Shown: positions 41,181 to 50,899 of the stretch, one piece after another | How the letters are laid out: each line of letters opens with the position of its first letter | Numbering within the stretch: position 1 is the stretch's first letter | Origin: Nitricoxidireducens sp046726235 | GTDB lineage: Bacteria > Pseudomonadota > Gammaproteobacteria > Burkholderiales > Rhodocyclaceae | Direction of reading: 5' to 3' | Assembly: GCA_046726235.1 (NCBI GenBank) | Contig: JBKPAD010000001.1 | Span: 124,001 to 188,000, forward strand | Length of the DNA: 64,000 nt | Notes under the pieces: model-generated | What the model was told of the DNA's origin: nothing | Database searches by the model: none | What the model saw: only the letters and a program-made list of their open reading frames with translations | Translations under genes and position numbers: made by a program

Positions 41181-42236
41181 TTGCGGCCGTCCGCTTCGCC
41201 GCTGAGCCTTTACCTCGCCGCCGCCTACACGCTGCTGGCGGTCTATGCCAGCCTGCATCCCTTCACCGGCTGGCGCGATTCCGGCGTCGATGTCTTCGCC
41301 TTCCTGCAGGCCGGCTGGCCGCGTTATCTCCAGCTCGTCGACCTGCCGATCAACCTGATGGCCTACGTGCCGCTCGGCTTCCTCTGGGTGCCGGCCTTCA
41401 AGCCGCGCCTCGGCCGCAACACCGCCGTGCTGCTGGCGACGCTGGTCGGCGCCATCCTCAGCCTGTGCATGGAAGTCCTGCAGAACTACCTGCCGACGCG
41501 GGTGCCGTCGAACCTCGACGTCGCCCTCAACACCGCCGGCGCGCTGCTCGGCGCGCTGGCCGGGGCGCGCTGGGGCGGCCATCTGCTCGACGGCGGGCAC
41601 CTGCACGCGCAACGCGTGCACCGCGTGCGCCCCGGCGCGATGGGCGACGCCGGGCTGATGCTGATCGGCCTCTGGCTGCTGACGCAGCTCACGCCCGAGA
41701 CGCTGCTGTTCGGCAATGGCGACCTGCGCTCGCTGCTCGGCCTCGAGGCGCCGCTGCCCTACAGCGCCGGGCGCTTCGCCGAAATGGAGGCGGCCATCGT
41801 CTGCGCCCAGACCATGGCGGTCGCGCTGCTGGCGACGCGGCTCGGCCGCACGCCGGCCTTGCCGCCCGTCGTGCTGCTGCTCGTGGCGGCGCTGCTGCTG
41901 AAGACGCTGGTGATGGCGCTGAGCCTGGGCGCCGGCCGCGCCCTCGCCTGGACCAGCCCCGGCGGCGTCATCGGCCTGGCGACCGGCGTCGGCCTGTGGC
42001 TGATCGCCAGGACCCTGCCCGCGGCGCTGCAGAAAGCGCTGGCCGCCGTCGCGCTGCTGTTCGCCACGGTGCTGGTCAATCTGGCGCCCGACAATCCCTA
42101 CCTCGTGAACACCTGGCAAACGTGGAGCGCCGGGCAGTTCCTCAACTTCCACGGCCTGACCAAGCTGGCGGCGACGCTCTGGCCCTTCCTCGCCCTGCCC
42201 TGGCTGATGATGCTGCGCACCGAAAGGAAACCATGA
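41181..42236 (+). CDS. VanZ-like membrane protein
   Basis: About 351 residues; the start is not certain (TTG 41181 chosen because it leaves the first membrane helix intact and follows the ubiT stop at 41164). The N-terminal half is a VanZ domain: four helices with FVLPINLMAYVPLGFLWVP-type core (DLPINLMAYVPLGFLW) and a polar loop (LGRNTAVLLATLVGAILSL, then LQNYLPTRVPSNLDVALNT). The C-terminal half adds four more helices, longer than a typical VanZ protein. It is coupled to the MazG-like gene by an ATGA overlap. Function is unknown. Confidence 0.8.
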   Translation: MRPSASPLSLYLAAAYTLLAVYASLHPFTGWRDSGVDVFAFLQAGWPRYLQLVDLPINLMAYVPLGFLWVPAFKPRLGRNTAVLLATLVGAILSLCMEVLQNYLPTRVPSNLDVALNTAGALLGALAGARWGGHLLDGGHLHAQRVHRVRPGAMGDAGLMLIGLWLLTQLTPETLLFGNGDLRSLLGLEAPLPYSAGRFAEMEAAIVCAQTMAVALLATRLGRTPALPPVVLLLVAALLLKTLVMALSLGAGRALAWTSPGGVIGLATGVGLWLIARTLPAALQKALAAVALLFATVLVNLAPDNPYLVNTWQTWSAGQFLNFHGLTKLAATLWPFLALPWLMMLRTERKP

Positions 42237-42580
42237 GCACGCCGACCGTCACCGATCTCGCCTCCCTGCGCGACACCCTGCGCGAGTTCGCCGCCGCGCG
42301 CGACTGGCGCCAGTTCCACACGCCGAAGAACCTCGCCATGGCGATGATCGTCGAGGCCGCCGAGCTGGTCGAGCACTTCCAGTGGGCGACGCCCGAGGAA
42401 AGCTGCAAGCCGCCAACCGACAAGCTCGCCGCGATCCGCGACGAGGTCGCCGACACGCTGATCTACCTGGTGGAACTTGCCGACGTTCTCGGCATCGACC
42501 TCATAGGCGCCGCGCGCGACAAGATCGCGAAGAATGCCGTAAAGTACCCCGCCCCCAACGCCGAAGCGAAGTCCTCATGA
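42233..42580 (+). CDS. MazG-like nucleotide pyrophosphohydrolase
   Basis: A 115-residue all-alpha NTP pyrophosphatase of the MazG/RS21-C6 type. The metal-binding motif is MIVEAAELVEHFQW and RDEVADTLIYLVELADVLG, giving the EExxE...ExxD pattern. It probably hydrolyses dCTP or another modified dNTP to the monophosphate. It starts in the stop of the VanZ gene (ATGA) and ends in an ATGA overlap with the ferredoxin gene. Confidence 0.87.
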   Translation: MSTPTVTDLASLRDTLREFAAARDWRQFHTPKNLAMAMIVEAAELVEHFQWATPEESCKPPTDKLAAIRDEVADTLIYLVELADVLGIDLIGAARDKIAKNAVKYPAPNAEAKSS

Positions 42581-42885
42581 GCCACTTCAAATACCACGTC
42601 TTCTTCTGCACTAACCAGCGCGACGGCGGCGAATCCTGCTGCAACAACCATGGTGCATCCGAGATGCGCGCCTATGCCAAGGACCGCGTCAAGGCCATGG
42701 GCGACAAGATCGAGGGCAAGGTGCGCATCAACAGCGCCGGCTGCCTCGACCGCTGCGACAAGGGCCCGGTCGTGGTTATCTACCCCGAGGCGACCTGGTA
42801 CACCTACGTCGACCGCGAGGACATCGACGAGATCATCGAGCGCCACCTCGCCAAGGGCGAGGTCGTCGAGCGCCTGAAGGTCTAG
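42577..42885 (+). CDS. Thioredoxin-like [2Fe-2S] ferredoxin
   Basis: A 102-residue thioredoxin-fold ferredoxin. Cysteine ligands: FFCTNQRDGGESCCNNHGAS (first pair) and NSAGCLDRCDKGPVVVIYPE (second pair), as in the Aquifex-type ferredoxins. Widespread next to anaerobic ubiquinone and cofactor genes in betaproteobacteria. Its place in the ubiUVT operon makes it a candidate electron carrier for UbiU/UbiV (inference). Confidence 0.91.
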   Translation: MSHFKYHVFFCTNQRDGGESCCNNHGASEMRAYAKDRVKAMGDKIEGKVRINSAGCLDRCDKGPVVVIYPEATWYTYVDREDIDEIIERHLAKGEVVERLKV

Positions 42886-42895
42886 GAAGCCCGCC

Positions 42896-43521
42896 GTGAG
42901 TCGGCATGAGCGGGTCCTGGTGACGGGCCCCGACGGCAACATCGAGGTCTTCGTCGAGCCGCACGAAGCGCCCACCGGCATCGCGCTGATCGCCCACCCG
43001 CATCCCCTGTTCGGCGGCACCGCCGACAACAAGGTGGTGACGACGCTGGCGCGCGCCTTTCGCGACCTCGGCTGCCACACGCTGCGGCCGAACTTCCGCG
43101 GCGTCGGCGCCAGCGAAGGCAGCCACGACAAGGGCGGCGCCGAGACCGGCGACCAGCACGCCGTGCTCGGCTACGCGCGCGAACGCTTCGGCCGCGAACT
43201 GCCCGTCTATCTCGCCGGCTTCTCGTTCGGTGCCTTCGTCACGACCAAGCTCGCCAAGCGCATCGCCGACGAAGGCGCGCCGGCCAAGCGCCTGGTGCTC
43301 GTCGGCACTGCCGCGGGCCACGTCGAGGGCGACCGGCAATACGAGACGGAAGCCGTGACCACCGACACCCTCGTCATCCACGGCGCCGAGGATGAGACCG
43401 TGCCGCTCGCCAATGTGCTCAAGTGGGCCGAGCCGCTGGAGCTCGCGGTGCAGGTGGTGCCCGCCGCCGACCACTTCTTCCATCGCAAGCTGCACATCAT
43501 TCGAAGAATCATCGCCGACGC

Positions 43522-43534
<13 letters not shown>
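42896..43534 (+). CDS. Alpha/beta hydrolase
   Basis: A 212-residue alpha/beta hydrolase starting at GTG 42896. The oxyanion/His-rich opening is ALIAHPHPLFGGTADN, the nucleophile elbow is LAGFSFGAFVT (Ser), the acid is in VIHGAEDETVP and the His is in PAADHFFHRKL. It belongs to the YPO/dienelactone-hydrolase-like group usually annotated as serine hydrolase or CocE-like small hydrolase. Its end overlaps the ABC ATPase start by 13 bases. Confidence 0.88.
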
Positions 43535-44441
<907 letters not shown>

Positions 44442-44442
<1 letters not shown>

Positions 44443-45212
44443 TGTTCGAGCCCCAACTTTCCCGACGCGCCTTCGCCGTCTGGCGCCGCAACTTCATGGT
44501 CTGGAAGAAGCTGGCGATCCCGTCGGTGCTCGGCAACCTCGCCGATCCGATGATCTACCTGTTCGGCCTCGGCTACGGCCTCGGCGGGCTGCTGCCGCAG
44601 GTGGCCGGCGTGCCCTACATCGCCTTCCTCGCCGCCGGCACGGTGTGCGCGTCGACCATGAACGCGGCTTCGTTCGAGGCGCTGTACTCGGGCTTCTCGC
44701 GCATGCACGTGCAGAAGACCTGGGAAGCGATCATGAACGCGCCGGTGTCGCTCGACGACGTCGTCGCCGGTGAATGGCTGTGGGCGGCGGCCAAGGCGAC
44801 GCTCTCGGGCGTCGCGATCCTCGTCGTGGTCGCCCTGCTCGGCTTCGTCGAATCGCCGCTGGCGCTGTGGGCGCTGCCGGCGATCTTCCTCACCGGGCTG
44901 TGCTTCGCGGCGCTGGGCCTGATCGTCACGGCGCTGGCGCCGTCGTACGATTTCTTCATGTACTACTTCACGCTGTTCGTCACGCCGATGACCCTGCTCT
45001 CCGGCGTGTTCTTCCCCATCGACCAACTGCCGCCGGCGATCCAGGGCGCGGCGCAGGCGTTGCCGCTGACGCATTCGGTGCAATTGATCCGGCCGCTGCT
45101 GTTCGGCGAAGTGCCGGCGGCGGCGCTGCTCCATGTCGGGGTGCTGGCGGCGATCACGCTCGTCGCCTTCGCGGTCGCGCTGGTGCTGACGCGCCGGCGG
45201 CTGCTCGGCTAG
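44442..45212 (+). CDS. ABC-2 type permease (NodJ-like)
   Basis: A 256-residue permease with six hydrophobic helices: LADPMIYLFGLGYGLGGLLP, LSGVAILVVVALLGFV and FTLFVTPMTLLSGVFFPIDQ (with the family's LSGVFFP motif). The start ATG 44442 overlaps the ATPase stop. The pair is common in betaproteobacteria outside any nodulation context and likely exports a lipid or polysaccharide-linked product. Confidence 0.9.
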
Positions 45213-46060
45213 CGCACCGGCGAGGGCAGCTCGACGACCTTGGCGCTCGTCGCCGGCGCGGCGGCGCGCACCTGGGTGTCGAGCCGCAGGCGCAGTTCCG
45301 GCCCGCGCGCCTCGTCGTAGATCGCGGATCGCGACATCGGGCCGAGGCCCGACAGCGCCAATGCGGCGGCTCCCGATAACGCACCGATGACCAGCGCGCC
45401 GGCGCCCACGGCCAGTGGCGAGGCGTAGCGCAGCGTCGTCCAGGCCAGCGCCCAGCGGCTGCGGCGCGCACGCGCGGCGGAGAATTCGGTTTCCCGGCGC
45501 GACTGGCGCTCGCCATCGATACGTTCCCGGACGGCGCGATGCTCGGCGGCAGCGGCTTCCGCCGCGCGTTCGGCGGCGGCTCGCGCCTGCGCCCGTTCGC
45601 CGGCGACCGCCTCGGCGGCCTCGCGGCTGCGCAGCACCTGCGCGGCCTCGTTGTCGGCCTGCATGCGGGCGATGGCGGCGAGTTCGGCGGCGCGCTCGGC
45701 CTCGGCGCGCGCCTGCTCCTGCGCCAGCAGCTGGCGGTCGGTGGCGATGCGGATCTTGACCAGCGATTCGGCCTCGGACTCCGCCATCTGGCGCAGGCGG
45801 GCGGCGTCGGTGGCTTCACGCGCGGCGTCGAGCCTGGCGCGCGCCAGGCGCTCGGCCTCGGCGTCGGCCTCGGCGCGCAGGATGGCGTGCTTGCGGGCGT
45901 TGGCCTCGGCGTCGATGCGGCGGCGCGTGGCGTCGAGCGTATCGCGGTCGGCGACGATGCGTTTCTTCACCGCGTCGAGGCCGGCGGCTTCGTCGCGCTC
46001 GCGCGCCTGCCATTCGTCGGCCGCACGCGCCGCCTCGTCGTAGCCGACGGGCGAACTCAA
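45209..46060 (-). CDS. Coiled-coil protein with a C-terminal membrane helix
   Basis: About 283 residues. TTG 46060 is taken as start because GGAGG lies 5 bases before it; longer readings would run into the divergent cutA gene. Most of the protein (residues 10-190) is Ala/Glu/Arg-rich helix with heptads (ERLARARLDAAREATDAAR), then one membrane helix (PLAVGAGALVIGALSGAAAL) and a short periplasmic end. It resembles tail-anchored TolA-like or membrane-remodelling coils but no family is recognised. It is convergent with the permease (4-base overlap). Confidence 0.72.
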   Translation of the reverse strand: MSSPVGYDEAARAADEWQARERDEAAGLDAVKKRIVADRDTLDATRRRIDAEANARKHAILRAEADAEAERLARARLDAAREATDAARLRQMAESEAESLVKIRIATDRQLLAQEQARAEAERAAELAAIARMQADNEAAQVLRSREAAEAVAGERAQARAAAERAAEAAAAEHRAVRERIDGERQSRRETEFSAARARRSRWALAWTTLRYASPLAVGAGALVIGALSGAAALALSGLGPMSRSAIYDEARGPELRLRLDTQVRAAAPATSAKVVELPSPVR

Positions 46061-46194
46061 GCGGGCCTCCGCGCGGGATTGGGGGTCATCCGCGGATTCT
46101 CTGCCACGCCGGGGGCCGGCAATCGGTTCAATAAGGGGGCCAAAGGCCGCCGTCTCCGCGGAACGGCGGGGGGCCTCGGGTAGAATCGGCCGCC

Positions 46195-46530
46195 ATGCAA
46201 ACCCTGCTGGTGCTGACCAACCTGCCGGACGCCGAAAGCGCGCGCGCATTGGCCGGACGCCTCGTCGAGGCACGGCTGGCGGCCTGCGTGAACATCCTCG
46301 CGCCGTGCCGCTCGGTGTACCACTGGGAGGGCAAAGTCGAGGATGCCACCGAGGTGCCGATGCTGATCAAGACCACCGCCGCACGCTACGCCGAGCTCGA
46401 GGCCGCCATCCGCGCCGGCCATCCCTACGCGCTGCCCGAGATCGTCGCCCTGCCGATCGAGCGCGGGCTGCCGGACTACCTCGGCTGGGTCGCGACGGAA
46501 ACCGCCGCCGGCACGGAGGCCGCATGCTGA
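46195..46530 (+). CDS. cutA: Divalent-cation tolerance protein CutA
   Basis: A 111-residue CutA1 protein: LLVLTNLPDAESARALAGRL, CVNILAPCRSVYHWEGKVED and EVPMLIKTTAARYAELE are the conserved segments. It forms stable trimers; binds copper. Its 3' end overlaps the dsbD start by 7 bases, the conserved cutA-dsbD pairing. Confidence 0.94.
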   Translation: MQTLLVLTNLPDAESARALAGRLVEARLAACVNILAPCRSVYHWEGKVEDATEVPMLIKTTAARYAELEAAIRAGHPYALPEIVALPIERGLPDYLGWVATETAAGTEAAC

Positions 46531-48326
46531 TGCGACTGCTGCTGCCGCTGCTGTTCTGGCTCGCCGCCGGCGGCGCGCAGGCGCTGTCCGAACCGCTCGA
46601 TCCCGAGAAGGCCTATGTCTTCTCGGCGCGCGCGCTCGACGCCAAGACGATCGAGGCGCAGTGGAAGATCACCGACGACTACTACATGTACCGCGACAAG
46701 ATCCGTTTCGCGGTCGAACCGACGACGGCGACGCTCGGCGCGCCGAAGCTGCCGGCCGGCAAGATCCACGACGACGAGTTCTTCGGCAAGGTCGAGACCT
46801 ATCGCGGCACGGTGAAGATCACCATCCCCGTCGATGCCAACGGCGCCGAGAGCGTGACCCTGAAGGCGACCTCGCAGGGCTGCTGGGACAAGGGCGTCTG
46901 CTATCCGCCGCTTGACCAGAAGGCGACGCTCAAGCTCGTTGCGGCAGCAGGACCGGCGATGTCGACGCCGCAGATGTCGACGGCCCCCGACGTCGCACCG
47001 GCGACGGACGGCGGCGACGAATCCTCGCGCATCGCCGGGCTGCTCAAGAGCGGCGAGTACTGGTGGATCCTACTGAGCTTCTTCGGCTTCGGCCTGCTGC
47101 TGTCGTTCACGCCCTGCGTGTTCCCGATGATCCCGATCCTCTCCGGCATCATCGTCAATCACGGCCACGCCGTCACGCATGCGCGCGCCTTCGTACTCTC
47201 GTTCGCCTACGTGCTCGGCATGGCGCTGACCTACGCCGCCGTCGGCATCGCCGCCGGCTTCTCGGGCACGCTGCTCTCGGCCGCGTTCCAGAACGCCTGG
47301 GTGCTCGCCAGCTTCGCGGCGATCTTCGTCGTGCTCTCGCTGTCGATGTTCGGCTTCTACGAACTGCAACTGCCGACCGCGCTGCAAAGCCGCCTGTCGG
47401 AGACCGCCAACCGCCAGGGCGGTTCGCTGCCGGCGATCGCCGTCATGGGCGCGCTCTCGGCGCTGATCGTCGGCCCCTGCGTCGCGGCGCCGCTGGCCGG
47501 CGCCCTGCTCTACATCGCGCAGACCGGCGACGCCGCGCTCGGCGGCGCCGCGCTGTTCGCCATGGCGCTCGGCATGGGCGTGCCGCTGCTGGTCGTCGGC
47601 GTGTTCTCGCGCTCGCTGCTGCCCAAGGCCGGGCCGTGGATGGACGCGGTGAAGAAGTTCTTCGGCGTCGTGATGCTGGCGACCGCGCTCTGGATGGTTT
47701 CGCCGGTGATCCCAGCCTGGGCGCAGATGGCCGGCTGGTCGCTGCTGATGATCGTGCCGGCGATCTACATGCATGCGCTCGATCCGCTGCCGCCGCATGC
47801 GCGCGGCTGGAACCGGCTCTGGAAGGGCCTCGGCGTCGCGCTGCTGCTCGCCGGCGCGGCGATGCTGATCGGCCTGCTCGGCGGCGCGCGCGATCCGCTG
47901 CAGCCGCTCGGCTTCCTGCGCGCCGCGTCCGGCGGCGGCGCTATCCAGGCCGCCGCGCATGGTCCGAAGTTCGAGCGCCTGCTGTCGGTCGCCGAGCTCG
48001 ACGCGGCGCTGAAGACCGCGACCAAGCCGGTGATGCTCGACTTCTACGCCGACTGGTGCGTCTCCTGCAAGGAGATGGAGAAATTCACCTTCGCCGACCC
48101 GAAGGTAGCCGCCGCCATGGCGAACTTCACGCTGCTGCAGGCCGACGTCACCGCCAACAGCGACGAGGACAAGGCGCTGCTCAAGCGCTTCGGCCTCTTC
48201 GGCCCGCCGGGCATCATCTTCTTCGACGCCAGGGGCAAGGAAATCGCCAACCTGCGCGTCGTCGGCTACATGGCGCCCGAGCAGTTCCTGACCATACTCA
48301 ACAGCGCGCTCGCCAAGCGCGCCTGA
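46524..48326 (+). CDS. dsbD: Thiol:disulfide interchange protein DsbD
   Basis: A 600-residue inner-membrane reductant transporter starting at ATG 46524 (GGAGG 4 bases before). Order: signal peptide, periplasmic alpha domain with GCWDKGVCYPPLDQK, eight membrane helices with the Cys pairs in SFTPCVFPMIPILSG and LIVGPCVAAPLAGALL, then the thioredoxin-like gamma domain DFYADWCVSCKEMEKF. It passes electrons from cytoplasmic thioredoxin to periplasmic partners. Confidence 0.95.
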   Translation: MLMRLLLPLLFWLAAGGAQALSEPLDPEKAYVFSARALDAKTIEAQWKITDDYYMYRDKIRFAVEPTTATLGAPKLPAGKIHDDEFFGKVETYRGTVKITIPVDANGAESVTLKATSQGCWDKGVCYPPLDQKATLKLVAAAGPAMSTPQMSTAPDVAPATDGGDESSRIAGLLKSGEYWWILLSFFGFGLLLSFTPCVFPMIPILSGIIVNHGHAVTHARAFVLSFAYVLGMALTYAAVGIAAGFSGTLLSAAFQNAWVLASFAAIFVVLSLSMFGFYELQLPTALQSRLSETANRQGGSLPAIAVMGALSALIVGPCVAAPLAGALLYIAQTGDAALGGAALFAMALGMGVPLLVVGVFSRSLLPKAGPWMDAVKKFFGVVMLATALWMVSPVIPAWAQMAGWSLLMIVPAIYMHALDPLPPHARGWNRLWKGLGVALLLAGAAMLIGLLGGARDPLQPLGFLRAASGGGAIQAAAHGPKFERLLSVAELDAALKTATKPVMLDFYADWCVSCKEMEKFTFADPKVAAAMANFTLLQADVTANSDEDKALLKRFGLFGPPGIIFFDARGKEIANLRVVGYMAPEQFLTILNSALAKRA

Positions 48327-48343
48327 CCACCGAAGGATCATCC

Positions 48344-48937
48344 ATGTTCACCGGCATCGTCGCCGCCACCGGCAAGATCGCTCACATCCAGCCGCTCGAA
48401 GACGGCCTGCGCCTCACCGTCGCCGCGCCGAAGCTCGGCCTCAAGGACGTCGCCATCGGCGATTCGATCGCGCACCAGGGCGTCTGCCTCACCGTCATCG
48501 CCAAGAAGGGCGCGAATTACCAGATCGACGTCTCGCGCGAGACGCTCGACTGCACGGTGGGGCTTGACGCCCAAGGCGCCGAGGTCAATCTCGAGAAGGC
48601 GATGCGCCTGTCGGACTTCATCGGCGGCCACCTCGTCTCGGGCCATGTCGACGGCGTCGGCGAGGTCGTCAAGTTCGAGCCGGTCGGTGAATCGCACGAG
48701 CTGGTGATCAAGGCGCCCAAGGAATTGGCGAAGTACATCGCGCGCAAGGGCTCGATCACGGTCGACGGCGTCTCGCTGACGACCAACCGCGTCAAGGGCC
48801 GCAAGTTCTCGATCAACCTGATCCCGCACACCGTGGAAGTGACGACGCTCAAGCGCCTGCATGCCGGCGCCAAGGTCAATCTCGAGATCGACCTGATCGC
48901 GCGCTACGTCGAGCGCATGCTGAATCCGGAAACCTAA
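48344..48937 (+). CDS. ribE: Riboflavin synthase (alpha subunit)
   Basis: A 197-residue enzyme with the two-fold lumazine-binding repeat: MFTGIVAATGKIAHIQP and HQGVCLTVIAKKG in the first half, GGHLVSGHVDGVGEVVKFEP and VDGVSLTTNRVKGRKFSIN in the second. Catalyses dismutation of 6,7-dimethyl-8-ribityllumazine to riboflavin. The stop codon TAA (48935-48937) doubles as one copy of the 3-base duplication flanking the MITE-like element. ribBX, the next gene in the pathway, lies beyond that element. Confidence 0.95.
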   Translation: MFTGIVAATGKIAHIQPLEDGLRLTVAAPKLGLKDVAIGDSIAHQGVCLTVIAKKGANYQIDVSRETLDCTVGLDAQGAEVNLEKAMRLSDFIGGHLVSGHVDGVGEVVKFEPVGESHELVIKAPKELAKYIARKGSITVDGVSLTTNRVKGRKFSINLIPHTVEVTTLKRLHAGAKVNLEIDLIARYVERMLNPET

Positions 48938-49204
48938 GAGCCCATTTCAGTAGGCCGCGTGCCCCGCGCCGCCCTGTCTTGGGAGGCGATGCGAGGCGGA
49001 GGGAGCGCGGCATGGTCCTCCATGCAAACGACCGACAACGATGCAGCGCACCCAAGACAGGGTGGCCCTTCGGGTTGGACCAAGGGCGGGCGATCGCTTC
49101 GTTGCGCGGCTTGGGAATGGAATGACCATTCCCTGCGCCACGACGCCTCGCGCTCATCCCGCCCTTGGCCCAACGCGGGGTATGGGGCCTACTGAAATGG
49201 GCTC
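48938..49204 (+). mobile_element. MITE-like element with 19-bp terminal inverted repeats
   Basis: 267 bases bounded by perfect inverted repeats: GAGCCCATTTCAGTAGGCC at 48938-48956 and its complement at 49186-49204. TAA follows on the right (49205-49207) and precedes on the left (48935-48937), a likely 3-base target duplication. No transposase is encoded. The interior has two large stem arms: CCCTGTCTTGGG 48972-48983 with 49051-49062, and a 16-base arm 49075-49090 with 49158-49173 (15 of 16), each carrying its own hairpin (49010-49025; 49113-49133). The rest of the 370-base gap before ribBX has only a weak -10 (TAAAAT 49272-49277). Confidence 0.85.
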
Positions 49205-49307
49205 TAAGCTGCGCTTATCGCCCGGCAAGCGATCCGTATCGCGCCGGGCGCCTGAGACAGGGGCATAGGCGTAAAATGCACGCCCTTCGCCCACCGAGCC
49301 GTTCCCC

Positions 49308-50414
49308 ATGAGCATCAGCCCCATCGAAGACATCGTCGCCGACATGCGTGCCGGCAGGATGGTCATCCTCGTCGACGAGGAAGACCGCGAGAACGAGGGC
49401 GATCTCGTCCTCGCCGCCGACCACGTGACGCCCGAGGCGATCAACTTCATGGCCAAGTTCGGCCGCGGACTGATCTGCCTGACGCTGACCGAGGCGCGCT
49501 GCCGCCAGCTCGACCTGCCGCTGATGGTGCGCGACAACAAGACCCCGCACGGCACCGCCTTCACGCTTTCCATCGAGGCCGCCGAGGGCGTCACCACCGG
49601 CATCTCCGCGGCCGACCGCTCGCGCACCGTGCAGGCGGCGGTAGCCAAGAACGCCAAGCCGGCCGACATCATCCAGCCGGGCCACATCTTCCCGCTGATG
49701 GCGCAGCCCGGCGGCGTGCTGGTGCGCGCCGGCCACACCGAGGCGGGCTGCGACCTCTCCGCGATGGCCGGGCTCGAGCCGGCCGCCGTGATCTGCGAGA
49801 TCCTCAAGGACGACGGCACGATGGCGCGCCTACCGGACCTGATCGAATACGCCAAGGAGCACGGCCTCAAGATCGGCACCATCCGCGATCTGATCCGTTA
49901 CCGCAGCGAGAACGAAAAGCTCGTCGAGTGCGTCGCCGACAAGGAGATCTCCTGCTCGCACGGCAGCTTCCGCCTGCGCGCCTTCAGCGACAAGACCAAC
50001 GGCGACGTGCACCTGGCCCTGACGCGCGGCGACATCCGCGCCGAAGAAGAAACCCTGGTGCGCGTGCATGAGCCGATCTCGGTGCTCGACTTCCTCGACT
50101 GCTCGAGCAGCCGCCACAGCTTCGGCGTCGACCTCGCCATGCGCACCATCTCGCGCCAGGGCAAGGGCGTCATCGTCCTGCTGCATCGTCGCGAAGACGG
50201 CAAGGACCTCGTCGAGCTGCTGAACGCCGACGATCCGAAGTCGCGCCCCGCCGCCAAATGGGACCCGCGCCTCTACGGCATCGGCGCGCAGATCCTGCGC
50301 CAGCTCGGCGTCGGCAAGATGCGCCTGATGGCCAGCCCGCGCAAGATGCCGAGCATGGCCGGCTTCGGCCTCGAGATCTGCGGTTACCTTTCCCCCGAAG
50401 AAGCCAACGCCTGA
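49308..50414 (+). CDS. ribBX: 3,4-dihydroxy-2-butanone 4-phosphate synthase with degenerate GTP cyclohydrolase II domain
   Basis: A 368-residue two-domain protein. Residues 1-205 are a full RibB: DEEDRENEGDLVLAADHVT, HGTAFTLSIEAAEGVTTGIS and GHTEAGCDLSAMAGL hold the catalytic residues. The C-terminal domain has the GTP cyclohydrolase II fold (VIVLLHRREDGKDL, YGIGAQILRQLGV) but its zinc/Cys motif is missing: the region where RibA has the RCDCG cluster reads FLDCSSSRHSFGVDLAM. So it probably makes dihydroxybutanone phosphate only and RibA must be elsewhere. This is the RibBX-type variant. Confidence 0.9.
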   Translation: MSISPIEDIVADMRAGRMVILVDEEDRENEGDLVLAADHVTPEAINFMAKFGRGLICLTLTEARCRQLDLPLMVRDNKTPHGTAFTLSIEAAEGVTTGISAADRSRTVQAAVAKNAKPADIIQPGHIFPLMAQPGGVLVRAGHTEAGCDLSAMAGLEPAAVICEILKDDGTMARLPDLIEYAKEHGLKIGTIRDLIRYRSENEKLVECVADKEISCSHGSFRLRAFSDKTNGDVHLALTRGDIRAEEETLVRVHEPISVLDFLDCSSSRHSFGVDLAMRTISRQGKGVIVLLHRREDGKDLVELLNADDPKSRPAAKWDPRLYGIGAQILRQLGVGKMRLMASPRKMPSMAGFGLEICGYLSPEEANA

Positions 50415-50422
50415 TTGGAACA

Positions 50423-50899
50423 ATGAACATGGCCCGTTGCCAGGATGTCCGCGAAATCAACCCCAACCTCGACGGCGCCGCCTTGCGCGTCGGCGTCGTC
50501 ATGAGCCGCTTCAACCAGGACGTCGGCGAGGGCCTGCTGTCCGGCTGCTGCAAGGAACTGCAGCGCCTCGGCGTGGCGGCGGCCAACATCACGCTGGCCA
50601 CCGTGCCCGGCGCGCTCGAGCTGCCGCTGGTGCTGCTGACGATGGCGAAGAGCGGCAAGTACGACGCCCTGGTGGCCCTCGGCGCGGTGATCCGCGGCGA
50701 GACCTACCACTTCGAGATCGTCTCCAACGAATCGGCGCGCGGCATCACCGAGGTCCAGATCGAGACCGGCGTCCCGATCGCCAATGCCGTGCTGACGACC
50801 GAAAACGACGACCAGGCGCTGGTGCGCATGGTGCAGAAGGGCACCGAGGCCGCGCAGGCGGCGATCGAGATGGCGAACCTGCTGAAGGCGGTCAAGTGA
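50423..50899 (+). CDS. ribH: 6,7-dimethyl-8-ribityllumazine synthase
   Basis: A 158-residue lumazine synthase. Conserved parts: VGVVMSRFNQDVGEGLLSG, VPGALELPLVLLTMAKSG, ALGAVIRGETYHFEIVSNE and TGVPIANAVLTTENDDQA. Forms an icosahedral or pentameric shell; condenses the RibBX product with the pyrimidine precursor. Two ATGs (50423, 50429) are in frame. The stop overlaps the nusB GTG. Confidence 0.95.
   Translation: MNMARCQDVREINPNLDGAALRVGVVMSRFNQDVGEGLLSGCCKELQRLGVAAANITLATVPGALELPLVLLTMAKSGKYDALVALGAVIRGETYHFEIVSNESARGITEVQIETGVPIANAVLTTENDDQALVRMVQKGTEAAQAAIEMANLLKAVK

Noticed and set aside
48938..49204. Short frames inside the MITE-like element.
   Set aside because: They follow the arms of the inverted repeats and have no coding features; none resembles a transposase.
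49208..49307. FMN riboswitch before ribBX.
   Set aside because: The conserved RFN core segments could not be found here or before ribE.
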